A DNA stretch of 36,400 nt from the NCBI GenBank assembly GCA_034003745.1, contig JAVEYA010000015.1, forward strand, positions 1 to 36,400, given 5' to 3'. A program made the position numbers and the translations under genes. The DNA is from JAVEYA01 sp034003745. GTDB lineage: Bacteria; Bacillota; Peptococcia; DRI-13; PHAD01. Below, in pieces: positions 1 to 7,613 of this stretch. The notes below the pieces were generated by a model that saw only the letters and a list, made by a program, of their open reading frames with translations, searched no databases and was not told the DNA's origin. Positions within the stretch are counted from its first letter, which is position 1. Every line of letters begins with the position of its first letter.

Positions 1-209
1 CTGCTTTGGAAGTTCAGAAAGATGAACGGGAATTGATTCAGAACTCTGAAGAAAAATATCTGAAAGAAATGGAAGATTCCGGCTGTGTAATCACCAGAAT
101 TGAAAATAAGGAACCCTTTATTGCAGTCATGAAAGAAAAAGTATGGCCGAAATTCGTGGGCAGCAAAATCAGCCGGGCTGACGTTGACGCTGTTGCTTCC
201 TATAAGTAA
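1..209 (+). CDS. dctP: TRAP transporter solute-binding protein, DctP family (C-terminal fragment)
   Basis: Only the last 69 codons are in the window; the reading frame is open from base 3 and ends at TAA 207-209. The visible tail is hydrophilic and contains a W-P-K-F segment followed by a helical end, as in the C-terminal helix of DctP-type periplasmic/extracellular receptors. The main support is context: dctQ and dctM genes follow on the same strand after 93 bp, the usual dctPQM order. The protein would capture an organic acid outside the membrane and hand it to the DctQM permease. The start, signal peptide and ligand site (including the conserved arginine that pairs with the ligand carboxylate) lie upstream and cannot be judged. 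Confidence 0.75.
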   Translation, partial: ALEVQKDERELIQNSEEKYLKEMEDSGCVITRIENKEPFIAVMKEKVWPKFVGSKISRADVDAVASYK

Positions 210-228
210 CCTCCGGATGTAAAATTAA

Positions 229-257
229 GGAGGCCAACCATGGTTGGCCTCCCTTTT
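229..257 (+). terminator. Hairpin between dctP and dctQ, likely attenuator/partial terminator
   Basis: An 11-bp perfect GC-rich inverted repeat (GGAGGCCAACC / GGTTGGCCTCC) is followed by CTTTT. It lies between the binding-protein gene and the permease genes of one operon. In TRAP and ABC operons such hairpins lower downstream transcription or protect the upstream mRNA, so that binding protein exceeds permease. That role is inferred here. Confidence 0.65.
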
Positions 258-302
258 CCTCACAGGCACTGACATAATATTTCAATAAGGAGGAAGAAAG
301 CA

Positions 303-863
303 GTGTCGACGTTACAGCAAAACAAAAGCGAAAAAACCGGCCCTTTTGCCGTTTTTCATAAGGTAACCGGCAAGCTGGTAGATATTATTTCCATCTTAAG
401 TTTTGTTTTTATGACTATTTTTACCTTGCTGAACGCCCTGTACAGATTTGCTCCAAATTTCCTGCCTTTCGCCTACACCTGGGGGGAAGAAGCCTCCCGT
501 TATCTGATGATTGCCGGGCTGATGCTGGGAATCAGCATTGGGGTACGGAATAATTCCCATCAGGGTGTGGAATCTATCGTCAAAATGTTCCCTAAAGCGT
601 TACAGAACATGATTCACGCCGCTGCCAACATTTTAACCTCGGCAACTTATGTGGTCATGGCTGTTTTATGCATGCAGTTTGTCTATTCAACCATGTATTT
701 CGGACAAACCTCGCCTTCCTTAAAAGCTCCGATGGCGCTGATATATTTTCTGCTGTTTTTAGGATTTGTGCTGGCCGTTCTCGAAAACCTGGTCCTTTTT
801 TATAGAATCTTTATTAAAAAAGAGCTTGAAGCAACCGAAGGGAAGGAGGCCGGCGTATTATGA
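303..863 (+). CDS. dctQ: TRAP transporter small permease, DctQ family
   Basis: A 186-residue membrane protein with about four hydrophobic segments (roughly residues 25-48, 60-80, 98-122 and 137-160), the size and layout of the DctQ small subunit. DctQ joins DctM to make the sodium-dependent TRAP permease that takes a carboxylate from the DctP receptor. The start is GTG 303, preceded by AAGGAGG at 287-293 with a 9-nt gap. Its stop overlaps the start of dctM by four bases (ATGA at 860-863), so the two are translationally coupled. Substrate is unknown; the gene sits in an island of organic-acid lyases. Confidence 0.88.
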   Translation: MSTLQQNKSEKTGPFAVFHKVTGKLVDIISILSFVFMTIFTLLNALYRFAPNFLPFAYTWGEEASRYLMIAGLMLGISIGVRNNSHQGVESIVKMFPKALQNMIHAAANILTSATYVVMAVLCMQFVYSTMYFGQTSPSLKAPMALIYFLLFLGFVLAVLENLVLFYRIFIKKELEATEGKEAGVL

Positions 864-2140
864 TGTCTTTGATTATGGCAATCGTTTTCTTTATAACTTT
901 ATTTATGGGCATGCCCATTTTTGTCTGCCTCTTAATTGGCTGCATTGTGCCTTTCTTCGTCGTGGGCGATATTCCTATGTTTGTTCTGGCACAACGGCTG
1001 TTCACTTCCATAGATTCCTATTCCCTGATGGCGATTCCCTTTTTCATGATTGCCGGTTCACTGCTCTCCAAAGGCGGCGTTTCCAAACGGCTGGTTGACC
1101 TGGCTGACGCGGTGGTGGGCTGGCTGCCGGGGGGGCTGGCGATCGTCACTTTTTTGGCCTCCGGATTCTTCGGCGCTATTAGTGGTTCCTCCGTGGCCAC
1201 CGTGGCGGCTATCGGCTCCATCATGGTCCCGGCTATGCTGGCCGCAGGTTATGACAAGTATTTTACCCTGGCTACCGTAGCCAGCGCCGGTTATCTGGGT
1301 ATCATCGTTCCGCCCAGCATTCCGCTGGTACTCTATGGCCTGGCCGCCAACACCTCGGTAAGCGAACTGTTCATGGGCGGCTTTATTCCGGCGATGATGC
1401 TGATTATCGCCCAAGGCATTTATTGTATCTATTACGGTAAAAAAGTTAAGGTTAAACAGACGCCCTTTACTTTGCGAAATACCTGGGATAGTTTTAAAAA
1501 GTCCATTCTGGCGCTCCTGATGCCGATCATTATTTTGGGAGGCATTTACAGCGGTGTCTTCACCACCACAGAAGCCGCCGCTGTTGCGGTGTTATACGGT
1601 TTGATTATCGGCGTCTTTGTGTACCGGGAAATTAATTTTAAAACTTTTTATGAGATTATGAAGGATGCTGTCGTTAACTCTTCCGTCCTGATGATGATCG
1701 TGGCGGGCGCTACCATCGTCGGCTTTATCATGACCCGTGAGCAGATTCCGATGATGGTTTCACAAGCGATGATCAGTATTTCGGAAAGCCCGGTGGTCTT
1801 TATGTTCCTGGCCAATATCCTTTTGATTATCTTCGGCACCTTCATGGACGCGGCGCCGGCGATTACCATTATGGCCCCCATCCTGGCGCCTTCTCTGGGG
1901 CCATACGGCATTGATTCGGTGGCCTTTGGCGTGATTATGGTTGTCAACTTAGGGATCGGTATGATTACACCGCCGGTTGGCTTAAACCTGAACGTGGCAG
2001 CCAGTTTAGCCAATGAGCCGCTGGATGTGACGATGAATAAACATCTCTGGATTTATATGACGCTGGCTATTCTGGCAATGATCGTGATGATGGTCTTCCC
2101 GCAGGTAGTTACCTTCCTGCCAAATCTGTTAATTAAGTAG
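860..2140 (+). CDS. dctM: TRAP transporter large permease, DctM family
   Basis: A 426-residue, highly hydrophobic protein of normal length for DctM, the transport channel of TRAP systems. Family features visible include the G-A-I-S-G-S-S-V-A-T-V-A-A-I-G segment near residues 110-125, the P-P-S-I-P-L-V-L-Y-G loop near 150-160 and the matching N-L-G-I-G-M-I-T-P-P-V-G-L-N segment near 365-380, which recall the two inverted halves of the elevator fold. Translation starts at ATG 860 inside the end of dctQ; a second ATG lies at 863. It ends the dctPQM operon and is followed by a terminator shared with the convergent regulator gene. It works in the cytoplasmic membrane with DctQ. Confidence 0.92.
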   Translation: MMSLIMAIVFFITLFMGMPIFVCLLIGCIVPFFVVGDIPMFVLAQRLFTSIDSYSLMAIPFFMIAGSLLSKGGVSKRLVDLADAVVGWLPGGLAIVTFLASGFFGAISGSSVATVAAIGSIMVPAMLAAGYDKYFTLATVASAGYLGIIVPPSIPLVLYGLAANTSVSELFMGGFIPAMMLIIAQGIYCIYYGKKVKVKQTPFTLRNTWDSFKKSILALLMPIIILGGIYSGVFTTTEAAAVAVLYGLIIGVFVYREINFKTFYEIMKDAVVNSSVLMMIVAGATIVGFIMTREQIPMMVSQAMISISESPVVFMFLANILLIIFGTFMDAAPAITIMAPILAPSLGPYGIDSVAFGVIMVVNLGIGMITPPVGLNLNVAASLANEPLDVTMNKHLWIYMTLAILAMIVMMVFPQVVTFLPNLLIK

Positions 2141-2181
2141 CAGTGCTTAATAACTCAGGGATATAAGCAGGTAAATGTTGC

Positions 2182-2219
2182 GGCGGAACCCTTACCGTTC
2201 TGGTAAGAGTTCCGCCTTT
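2182..2219. terminator. Bidirectional intrinsic terminator between dctM and the PrpR-like gene
   Basis: The arms GGCGGAAC-C-CTTACC and GGTAAG-A-GTTCCGCC form a 14-bp stem with one mismatch and a GTTCT loop, followed by TTT. It lies between two convergent genes; the stop codon of the minus-strand regulator begins at its right edge. It can serve dctM on the plus strand and probably the regulator on the minus strand. Confidence 0.75.
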
Positions 2220-4140
2220 AATCTTCAGGCTGATAATTCTTCAGTTTCCGCCAAAGGGTGACCCGGCTCATCCCCAGTATTTTAGCCGCTTCGGATTGAT
2301 TTCCTTTGGTCAGGTCCAATATTTCTATAATCTTTTGCATTTCCTTATCATGATAGAGGGAGAGGACCGGACTGATTGCGGGTTTGCTCAGGTTGTTGGG
2401 CAACGGTCCCGGATTAAGCTTCAGCAGTTTCTTTTGCAGCAGGTCGTTTAATAATCGGTAAACATCGGTCAGTTTATTTTTCGGCTCCAGCGAGGCGATA
2501 AATAATTTTGTGAAGTTTTCGAGTTCCCGTACGTTGCCCGGCCATTTATAGGAGCGCAACAGCGCGTCAATTTCCGCGGAAATGGGTTCCAGCAAGGATA
2601 GGATCTGGGGCGCCCGTTCCGCTAAAAAATTCTTAAAGAGGATGTAAATATCTTCTTTATGTTCTTTTAACGGAATCAGATTGATTTCCAGCACGTTCAG
2701 CCGGTAGTATAAATCTTCCCTGAATTCTTTTTTCTGTACCAAATCCCATAAGTTCTTATTGGTGGCGGCAATGATGCGCGTATCAAAGGGAATCATTTTC
2801 GAGCCGCCCACATGCATGACTTCTTTTTCCTGAATAACCCGGAGGAGTTTGGTTTGCAGGGATAAATCCAGCTCGCCGATTTCATCCAGGAAGACGGTAC
2901 CCAGGTGCGCCATTTCGAAGAGGCCTTTCTTGCCGCCTTTTTTCGCGCCGGTAAAAGCCCCTTCATCATAACCGAACAATTCGCTCTCCAGCAGATTGGG
3001 GCTAATAGCCGAACAGTTCACAGGGACAAAAGCGCCCTTGGAACGATTGGAAAAGTTATGAATGGATTGTGCCAAAACTTCTTTACCGGTACCGGTTTCT
3101 CCCGAGATCACGATGCTTTCGTCATTAAGGGCAAACTTCTTGGCGGTGGAAATAAGCGCTTTAAAGCTCGGGCTGGCCGAATTATAGTTATCAAAAGTAT
3201 GCTTGGCGATAAACCCTTCACGCGGGAGATTTTCCCGGATATGCTGGTCGGTTTTTTGAATGAAGTGAATGTCGTCGATATAAAGGAGGATATTGACCAG
3301 TTCCTCTTTGTGAAAGATGGGGATAACGTTGACCACATAGTCTCGCCCGTTGATATGGGCCATGATATTAATTTCCGTTTCCGTTATCTTGGTGATATCC
3401 TTGAGTTCGTTATCCGGGAAGAACGACTGGATTTTGCGGCCAATGATGTTATCGGGCTTGTCTTGAAAAAAGGTGGCGGCCAGAGGATTACAGACAAAGA
3501 TTTTTCCGGTGTGGTCGGTAAAGACGATCCCGCGGTTGGAATAATTAATGACGCTGGATAGTTGCTTTTTGTCCCGGACTTCTTTGCGGATGGTGGCCGC
3601 CATATCCGCGGCGATCTGAATGAAGGTACGGATGGATTCCTGAGGAAAGACGAAGGTACCGATCATATTGTGCTTCTCGGCCAGAGAGCAGACCATACCG
3701 CTGCCGATAACGGACTTGCGGCCGGCTTGTTTATGCTGCATAATCATTTGCTCCACATTTTCAAGCTGTGTATAGCTGTCTTGGATGATTTCTATTTTTA
3801 AAATATTGCGTATTCTGTTTAATTTGGAAAAATCATTCTCATAAATCAGTACAACGGGTTTTTCGTCAAACTGGGAAGATTCGCTTAAAGCCATCAAAAT
3901 ATCGTAAGTACTGATATTGATATTGATAACCGGCTTGTCTGTTATTTGTTTCAGGATTTTCGCGTTATAGCCGCTGGATAGAAAGACATCCACATTCTCC
4001 AGTTCTTTCGGGAGAATAATGTCTTTGTTCATCAGAACTTCATAGAGAATAAAATCCACAGGCGGATTCATGTCTTTAACCTGGTCCATGATTACTTTAC
4101 TCAGCCTGCCGACGCTTACGACGCAAACCTGGGGACGCAT
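2218..4140 (-). CDS. Sigma-54-dependent activator with PrpR_N sensor, PAS, AAA+ and Fis-type HTH
   Basis: A 640-residue bacterial enhancer-binding protein. Residues 1-190 resemble the PrpR_N domain, the sensor of propionate-pathway activators; about 195-300 form a PAS-like domain; about 320-550 are the AAA+ sigma-54 activation domain with Walker A GETGTGKE (347-354), the sigma-54 contact loop GAFTGA (394-399) and Walker B FLDE (417-420); 612-636 form the Fis-type helix-turn-helix. All motifs needed for ATP-driven open-complex formation are intact. It is divergent from the lyase gene at 4347, whose sigma-54 promoter lies in the shared intergenic region, so that gene is the likely target. The ligand is probably a pathway acid, by analogy with PrpR and 2-methylcitrate; it is not shown by the sequence. 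The dctPQM operon may be a further target, but its promoter is outside the window. Confidence 0.9.
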   Translation of the reverse strand: MRPQVCVVSVGRLSKVIMDQVKDMNPPVDFILYEVLMNKDIILPKELENVDVFLSSGYNAKILKQITDKPVININISTYDILMALSESSQFDEKPVVLIYENDFSKLNRIRNILKIEIIQDSYTQLENVEQMIMQHKQAGRKSVIGSGMVCSLAEKHNMIGTFVFPQESIRTFIQIAADMAATIRKEVRDKKQLSSVINYSNRGIVFTDHTGKIFVCNPLAATFFQDKPDNIIGRKIQSFFPDNELKDITKITETEINIMAHINGRDYVVNVIPIFHKEELVNILLYIDDIHFIQKTDQHIRENLPREGFIAKHTFDNYNSASPSFKALISTAKKFALNDESIVISGETGTGKEVLAQSIHNFSNRSKGAFVPVNCSAISPNLLESELFGYDEGAFTGAKKGGKKGLFEMAHLGTVFLDEIGELDLSLQTKLLRVIQEKEVMHVGGSKMIPFDTRIIAATNKNLWDLVQKKEFREDLYYRLNVLEINLIPLKEHKEDIYILFKNFLAERAPQILSLLEPISAEIDALLRSYKWPGNVRELENFTKLFIASLEPKNKLTDVYRLLNDLLQKKLLKLNPGPLPNNLSKPAISPVLSLYHDKEMQKIIEILDLTKGNQSEAAKILGMSRVTLWRKLKNYQPED

Positions 4141-4154
4141 GACGCTCGCCTCAC

Positions 4155-4235
4155 TTTAACACAGATATGAAAAAGAAAATGATATTTTACACATGTTAAA
4201 TCATGTTGTATTGTGTTAAAGATAGTGTAACATTA
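4155..4235. promoter_or_regulatory. Candidate upstream activator sites (TTTAACACA-type dyads)
   Basis: Related arms recur here: TTTAACACA at 4155-4163, the near-palindrome TTTTACACATGTTAAA at 4185-4200, TGTGTTAAA at 4212-4220 (exact inverse of the first arm) and a weaker GTGTAACA at 4225-4232. They lie about 50-130 bp upstream of the sigma-54 promoter, the usual distance for enhancer-binding proteins, and just outside the divergent regulator gene, so autoregulation is also possible. Assignment to the adjacent PrpR-like protein is inference. Confidence 0.6.
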
Positions 4236-4284
4236 TTTTGACGAAAATATAAGGTTTTTCTCTATTTTTCAGGGTTTATTATCT

Positions 4285-4299
4285 TGGCATGATATTTGC
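4285..4299 (+). promoter_or_regulatory. Sigma-54 (-24/-12) promoter of the first lyase gene
   Basis: TGGCATGATATTTGC matches the -24/-12 consensus TGGCAY-N5-TTGC completely. Transcription would begin near 4311, ahead of the ribosome binding site at 4335-4340. The match also shows that a possible upstream TTG start at 4296 lies inside the promoter and is not used. Confidence 0.88.
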
Positions 4300-4346
4300 T
4301 TGTAAATAAGTATAAGAATAATAAAATACAATATGGAGGTTGGATC

Positions 4347-5213
4347 ATGACAAAGTCAAACCCACAAAAATTAAAAGAGCTGCTGGCTAAGCCGGATTTA
4401 ATTATTGCTGCCGGTGTATATGACGGGGTCTCGGCCAGACTTGTGCAGGAAGCAGGTTTTTCCTGCGCTTATATGACGGGGTTCGGCGTAGCCGGTTCCG
4501 TTTTAGGCGAGCCGGATTATGGCATGATGACCATGACAGAAATGGCCACCCATGCTAAAAACCTGGCGGCTGTGATGGATATCCCGATGATTGCGGATGC
4601 GGATACAGGGTATGGCAATCCGCTGAATGTGAGAAGAACCGTCAGAGAATATGAAACAGCCGGCGTGGCCGCTATCCAGCTGGAAGACCAGGTCTTCCCC
4701 AAAAGATGCGGACATATGGAAGGTAAAGTCGTTATCCCCTTAGAGGAGCATGCCAAGAAGATTGAAATGGCTGCCAATACCAGAAAAGAAGCCCTGATTA
4801 TTGCCCGTACCGACGCCAGAGCGCCGCATGGTTTGGAAGAAGCCTTAAAGAGAGCCAAGGCCTATGCGAATGCCGGCGCTGATATTATCTTTGTAGATGC
4901 CCCCCATTCCATCGAGGAATTAAAGACCATTGCTTCAGAAATCAAGGTTCCCTTGCTTGTTAACATGACGGAAGGCGGCAAAACTCCTATCCTCACAGAT
5001 AAAGAGCTGCAGCAGCTCGGTTTCAAGATTGCCATCTATCCTTGCATCACCGTTTTTGCCGCGATGAAAGCCATGAAAGAAGTCCTGGCTGATCTCAAAC
5101 GCGAAGGGACTTCCGTAAATATTCTGCATAAACTGGAAAGCTTTAAGGGCTATAATGATTCCATCGGCCTGCCCATTCTGGCGGACCTGGAGAAAAAATA
5201 TGTAAACCTCTGA
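4347..5213 (+). CDS. Isocitrate lyase/PEP mutase superfamily C-C lyase (2,3-dimethylmalate/methylisocitrate lyase-like), copy 1
   Basis: A 288-residue TIM-barrel enzyme. DADTGYG (84-90) carries the Mg-binding aspartates, E113 follows in QLEDQ, and KRCGH (119-123) supplies the active-site cysteine found in lyases of this superfamily and absent from PEP mutases. The length fits 2,3-dimethylmalate lyase and methylisocitrate lyase. The expected reaction is retro-aldol/Claisen cleavage of a 2-hydroxy dicarboxylate to pyruvate or glyoxylate plus a carboxylic acid. Start ATG 4347 is set by GGAGGT at 4335-4340. It is transcribed alone from a sigma-54 promoter and diverges from its likely activator. 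A close paralogue lies at 8736-9593 with the same motifs. Automatic labels such as carboxyvinyl-carboxyphosphonate phosphorylmutase would be misleading. Lyase chemistry is fairly sure; substrate is not. Confidence 0.85.
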   Translation: MTKSNPQKLKELLAKPDLIIAAGVYDGVSARLVQEAGFSCAYMTGFGVAGSVLGEPDYGMMTMTEMATHAKNLAAVMDIPMIADADTGYGNPLNVRRTVREYETAGVAAIQLEDQVFPKRCGHMEGKVVIPLEEHAKKIEMAANTRKEALIIARTDARAPHGLEEALKRAKAYANAGADIIFVDAPHSIEELKTIASEIKVPLLVNMTEGGKTPILTDKELQQLGFKIAIYPCITVFAAMKAMKEVLADLKREGTSVNILHKLESFKGYNDSIGLPILADLEKKYVNL

Positions 5214-5394
5214 TAAGACCACAGAGCCACTCCCGTAAGCATTATGATAATCTTTACCTCTGATAAGACCACAGAGCCACTCCCGTAAGCATTATGATAA
5301 TCTTTACCTCTGATAAGACCGCGGAGCCCTTCCCGATAGCATTAAGATAAACTGTTAGACTTAATGGAATACCCGTAAGCATTTAGATAAACTG
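5207..5394. repeat. 50-bp tandem repeat at the 3' end of the lyase gene
   Basis: Two identical 50-bp units (5207-5256 and 5257-5306) begin CCTCTGATAAGACCACAGAG; a diverged third follows (5307-5356) and a partial fourth reaches about 5394 (sharing CCCGTAAGCATT and AGATAA). The first unit includes the last codon and stop of the lyase gene, so the coding end itself has been copied. Each intact unit contains a small dyad, CTCTG/CAGAG. There are no spacers, so it is not a CRISPR array. The rest of the gene-free stretch 5214-5586 holds the two hairpins listed next. Confidence 0.9.
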
Positions 5395-5445
5395 CTAACG
5401 CCTCATAATTGATAAAACCTCCCCTCATCCTCCATTTTTACACAC

Positions 5446-5491
5446 AGGAACGGCTCTGTTGCGCATTCATGCAGAAGAGCCGTTCCTATGT
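5446..5491 (+). terminator. Intrinsic terminator-like hairpin after the first lyase gene
   Basis: A 12-bp perfect stem (AGGAACGGCTCT / AGAGCCGTTCCT) with an 18-nt loop is followed by ATGTTTC. It is the first strong hairpin after the lyase gene and its tandem repeats. The T-run is weak, so efficiency is uncertain. Confidence 0.55.
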
Positions 5492-5510
5492 TTCAGAAAC
5501 GATATAAAAT

Positions 5511-5562
5511 AAGAGGGCATATCGCCCGATAGTGAATTTAACACTTGGCGATACACCCTCTT
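5511..5562 (-). terminator. Terminator-like hairpin at the end of the TRAP/TAXI operon
   Basis: The arms AAGAGGG-CA-TATCGCC and GGCGATA-CA-CCCTCTT give two 7-bp stems separated by a 2-nt internal loop. On the minus strand the hairpin is followed by ATTTTAT, placing it as terminator for the five-gene operon ending at 5587. The 20-nt loop contains TTTAACAC, the same core as the candidate activator sites at 4155-4220. Confidence 0.55.
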
Positions 5563-5586
5563 ATAAAAATAGAGGAGGAGAGATTG

Positions 5587-7515
5587 TTAAACAATGGTCT
5601 GGCTTATAGACGCCGGACGCTTCATATTAATAACCAGGGGCACAATACAGAGAACCAGGGCGGCAATAACCCAAAGGGCATTTTTATTGAAGAAGATATA
5701 GTAGAGGGAAAAGAGACTAGCTACAGTCATTAATAAGCCTTCCGGCACATTCAGCTTTTGCTTCCATTCCCGATGGAAAAGAATGGCCAGGGTGAAGAAG
5801 GCTAGGGTTATACAGAGTGTACCCCAGAAAACTTCGATAGGTTTATCGTATTGCAGGAGAATAGACGGACAATAGACGAAGAAGAAGGGGAGCAGCACGG
5901 ACGGGAAAGCGGCCTTCCAAACTTCGATGGCGCCCTCTATATATTTGCTTCCGGCCATCTTACAGGCCACCAGGAGGCCGATTCCCACCGGCGGCGTAAG
6001 GTGGGAAAGAAAGGCGTAGAACATGGGGAACAAGTGCGCTTGCATTTTGGGTACGCCATTTTTAATGAGGATGGGAGACAAAACAGTAGCGACGATAACA
6101 TAAGCTGCCGGCGTGGGTACCGCGGTACCCAATAAGATGGAGGTAATCATCGTAAAGATGAGAAGGAGCAATATGCTGTCGCCGGCCAGGTTCCCGAATA
6201 AGACGCTGAGCTTTAAAGTGAGTCCCGTTACCTCGATGGCCGCTACGGGAATCCCTATAACTGCCAGGAGCACGGCTACGTTAGCGCCGGTAACGGCCCC
6301 GTCGGCAAATTTCTCTTTAACCTCGTTCCAGTTAATCCTGGCGTCTTTCCTTAACCCGGAAATTAAGCCCAGGACGACAACGGTAACGATACTCCAGAAA
6401 ATAACCGACATCAAGGAAAATCCTTTCATCAGCATAACTACCAGTAAACCCAGGGGGACGATAAAAAGAGGAGCGTCAAGCAGGAGCGCTTTATAGTTCA
6501 TCTCCACAGGAATATGGGTAAGATTCAGCTTCCGGGCATTCAATTCGGCATATATAAGGAGCATGAAATAATAGACCACAGCGGAAATCAAAGCGGCTGC
6601 AGCGATATTCAGATAGGGAATGCCGGTATAGGATGCCATGACAAAAACCGTAGCGCCCATAATTGGCGGGAGGAATTGTCCGCCGTTGGAGGAAGCGGCC
6701 TCGATAGCGGCGGCGTGGGCCGGTTTGTATCCGGCCTTTTTCATCATAGGGATGGTAAAGGCTCCGGTAATAGTAATATTTGCCACGGTGCTGCCTGTTA
6801 TGGAACCCATCAGGGCGCTGCTGATAACAGCAAGAGCGGCGGGACCGCTTTTCAGTTTGGCGGCGACGAGATTGCCCAATTGCATAATGAACCGCAATCC
6901 CCCGAAAGCATGAAGCACTGAGCCAAAAATAATAAAAAGAAAAAGATAATTGGCGGAGAGAGCCAGAAGATTTCCGTAAAGGCCGAAGGGAGATGTTACG
7001 TCAGCCACTAACAGGGTAATCGCCCGCTGCAAGGAGGCGGAACTGGCTTTAAGCATGCCCGGTATATACTTCCCATAAAGGATATAGAGAAAAGCAATCA
7101 GGGAGAAGATGGGAAACAGCCAGCCGTAAGCCCAGCGCACCACAGCCATGGCCAGCACCGCCGCCATAACGCCAAAGACTAAGGCTAGAAAGGGGGGGAA
7201 GCTGGGATTGGCCAGAATAGATCTATAACCAAAAAAGAAGTAAGCTGTGACGACAATTGAGCCAATGAGAATTATAAAAATTGGCGTTAATTTTGCCGCG
7301 GTAGGAGGAGTCGCACGTAGTTTTGACCAGGCGCATAAAGCCAGAGCAAAGCCCAGGTGGACAATGGCGTGAATGGTCGGTTCATAGGGGATAGTCCGGA
7401 TATAGTACAATTGGTAAAGAATAAAGGCAAAAACCAGTATATAGAAAATAAGATCGACCCATTTGGCGAATTTGGTATTCTTCATGTTATTTTCTAAAGC
7501 AACGCTTTCTTCCAT
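5587..7515 (-). CDS. TRAP transporter fused permease, TAXI-associated (DctQM fusion)
   Basis: A 642-residue polytopic membrane protein. The first part has about four or five membrane helices in the DctQ position; the remainder has the DctM-like core with G-S-I-T-G-S-T-V-A-N near residue 240 and the P-P-I-M-G-A-T segment shortly after. This fused architecture is typical of permeases that partner TAXI-family receptors, and the TAXI receptor gene lies directly upstream. Start ATG 7515 has AAGGAGG about 9 nt before it. It is the last gene of the operon and is separated from the receptor gene by a strong hairpin. The substrate is probably the acid processed by the dehydratase and lyase of the same operon; this is inferred from co-location. 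Confidence 0.9.
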   Translation of the reverse strand: MEESVALENNMKNTKFAKWVDLIFYILVFAFILYQLYYIRTIPYEPTIHAIVHLGFALALCAWSKLRATPPTAAKLTPIFIILIGSIVVTAYFFFGYRSILANPSFPPFLALVFGVMAAVLAMAVVRWAYGWLFPIFSLIAFLYILYGKYIPGMLKASSASLQRAITLLVADVTSPFGLYGNLLALSANYLFLFIIFGSVLHAFGGLRFIMQLGNLVAAKLKSGPAALAVISSALMGSITGSTVANITITGAFTIPMMKKAGYKPAHAAAIEAASSNGGQFLPPIMGATVFVMASYTGIPYLNIAAAALISAVVYYFMLLIYAELNARKLNLTHIPVEMNYKALLLDAPLFIVPLGLLVVMLMKGFSLMSVIFWSIVTVVVLGLISGLRKDARINWNEVKEKFADGAVTGANVAVLLAVIGIPVAAIEVTGLTLKLSVLFGNLAGDSILLLLIFTMITSILLGTAVPTPAAYVIVATVLSPILIKNGVPKMQAHLFPMFYAFLSHLTPPVGIGLLVACKMAGSKYIEGAIEVWKAAFPSVLLPFFFVYCPSILLQYDKPIEVFWGTLCITLAFFTLAILFHREWKQKLNVPEGLLMTVASLFSLYYIFFNKNALWVIAALVLCIVPLVINMKRPASISQTIV

Positions 7516-7553
7516 GTAGGCATCCCTCCTTATTACACAGAGTAAGTTAGGGA

Positions 7554-7584
7554 TTACGGGCAGCGTAGCTTAAACTGCCCGTAA
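7554..7584 (-). other. Intra-operon hairpin between TAXI receptor and permease genes
   Basis: A perfect 10-bp inverted repeat (TTACGGGCAG / CTGCCCGTAA) with an 11-nt loop lies in the 98-bp gap. No T-run follows on the minus strand, so it looks more like an mRNA 3'-end protector or processing barrier that favours receptor over permease than a terminator. The dctP-dctQ gap has a hairpin in the same place. Confidence 0.6.
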
Positions 7585-7613
7585 CCTCTTTTGTGTTGAT
7601 TACGCCAAATTGA

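Noticed and set aside
766..1098. Plus-strand frame overlapping the dctQ/dctM junction
   Set aside because: It is out of frame with two well-supported membrane protein genes and has no ribosome binding site.
2905..3801. Long open frames on the plus strand inside the first regulator gene
   Set aside because: They are antisense shadows of a well-conserved AAA+ coding region and have no ribosome binding sites or family features.
4296..4346. Upstream TTG start extending lyase copy 1 by 17 codons
   Set aside because: The TTG lies within the -12 part of the sigma-54 promoter, upstream of the expected transcript start; ATG 4347 has a clear ribosome binding site.
5207..5394. Possible CRISPR array
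   Set aside because: Units are contiguous 50-bp tandem copies without spacers and no cas genes are nearby.
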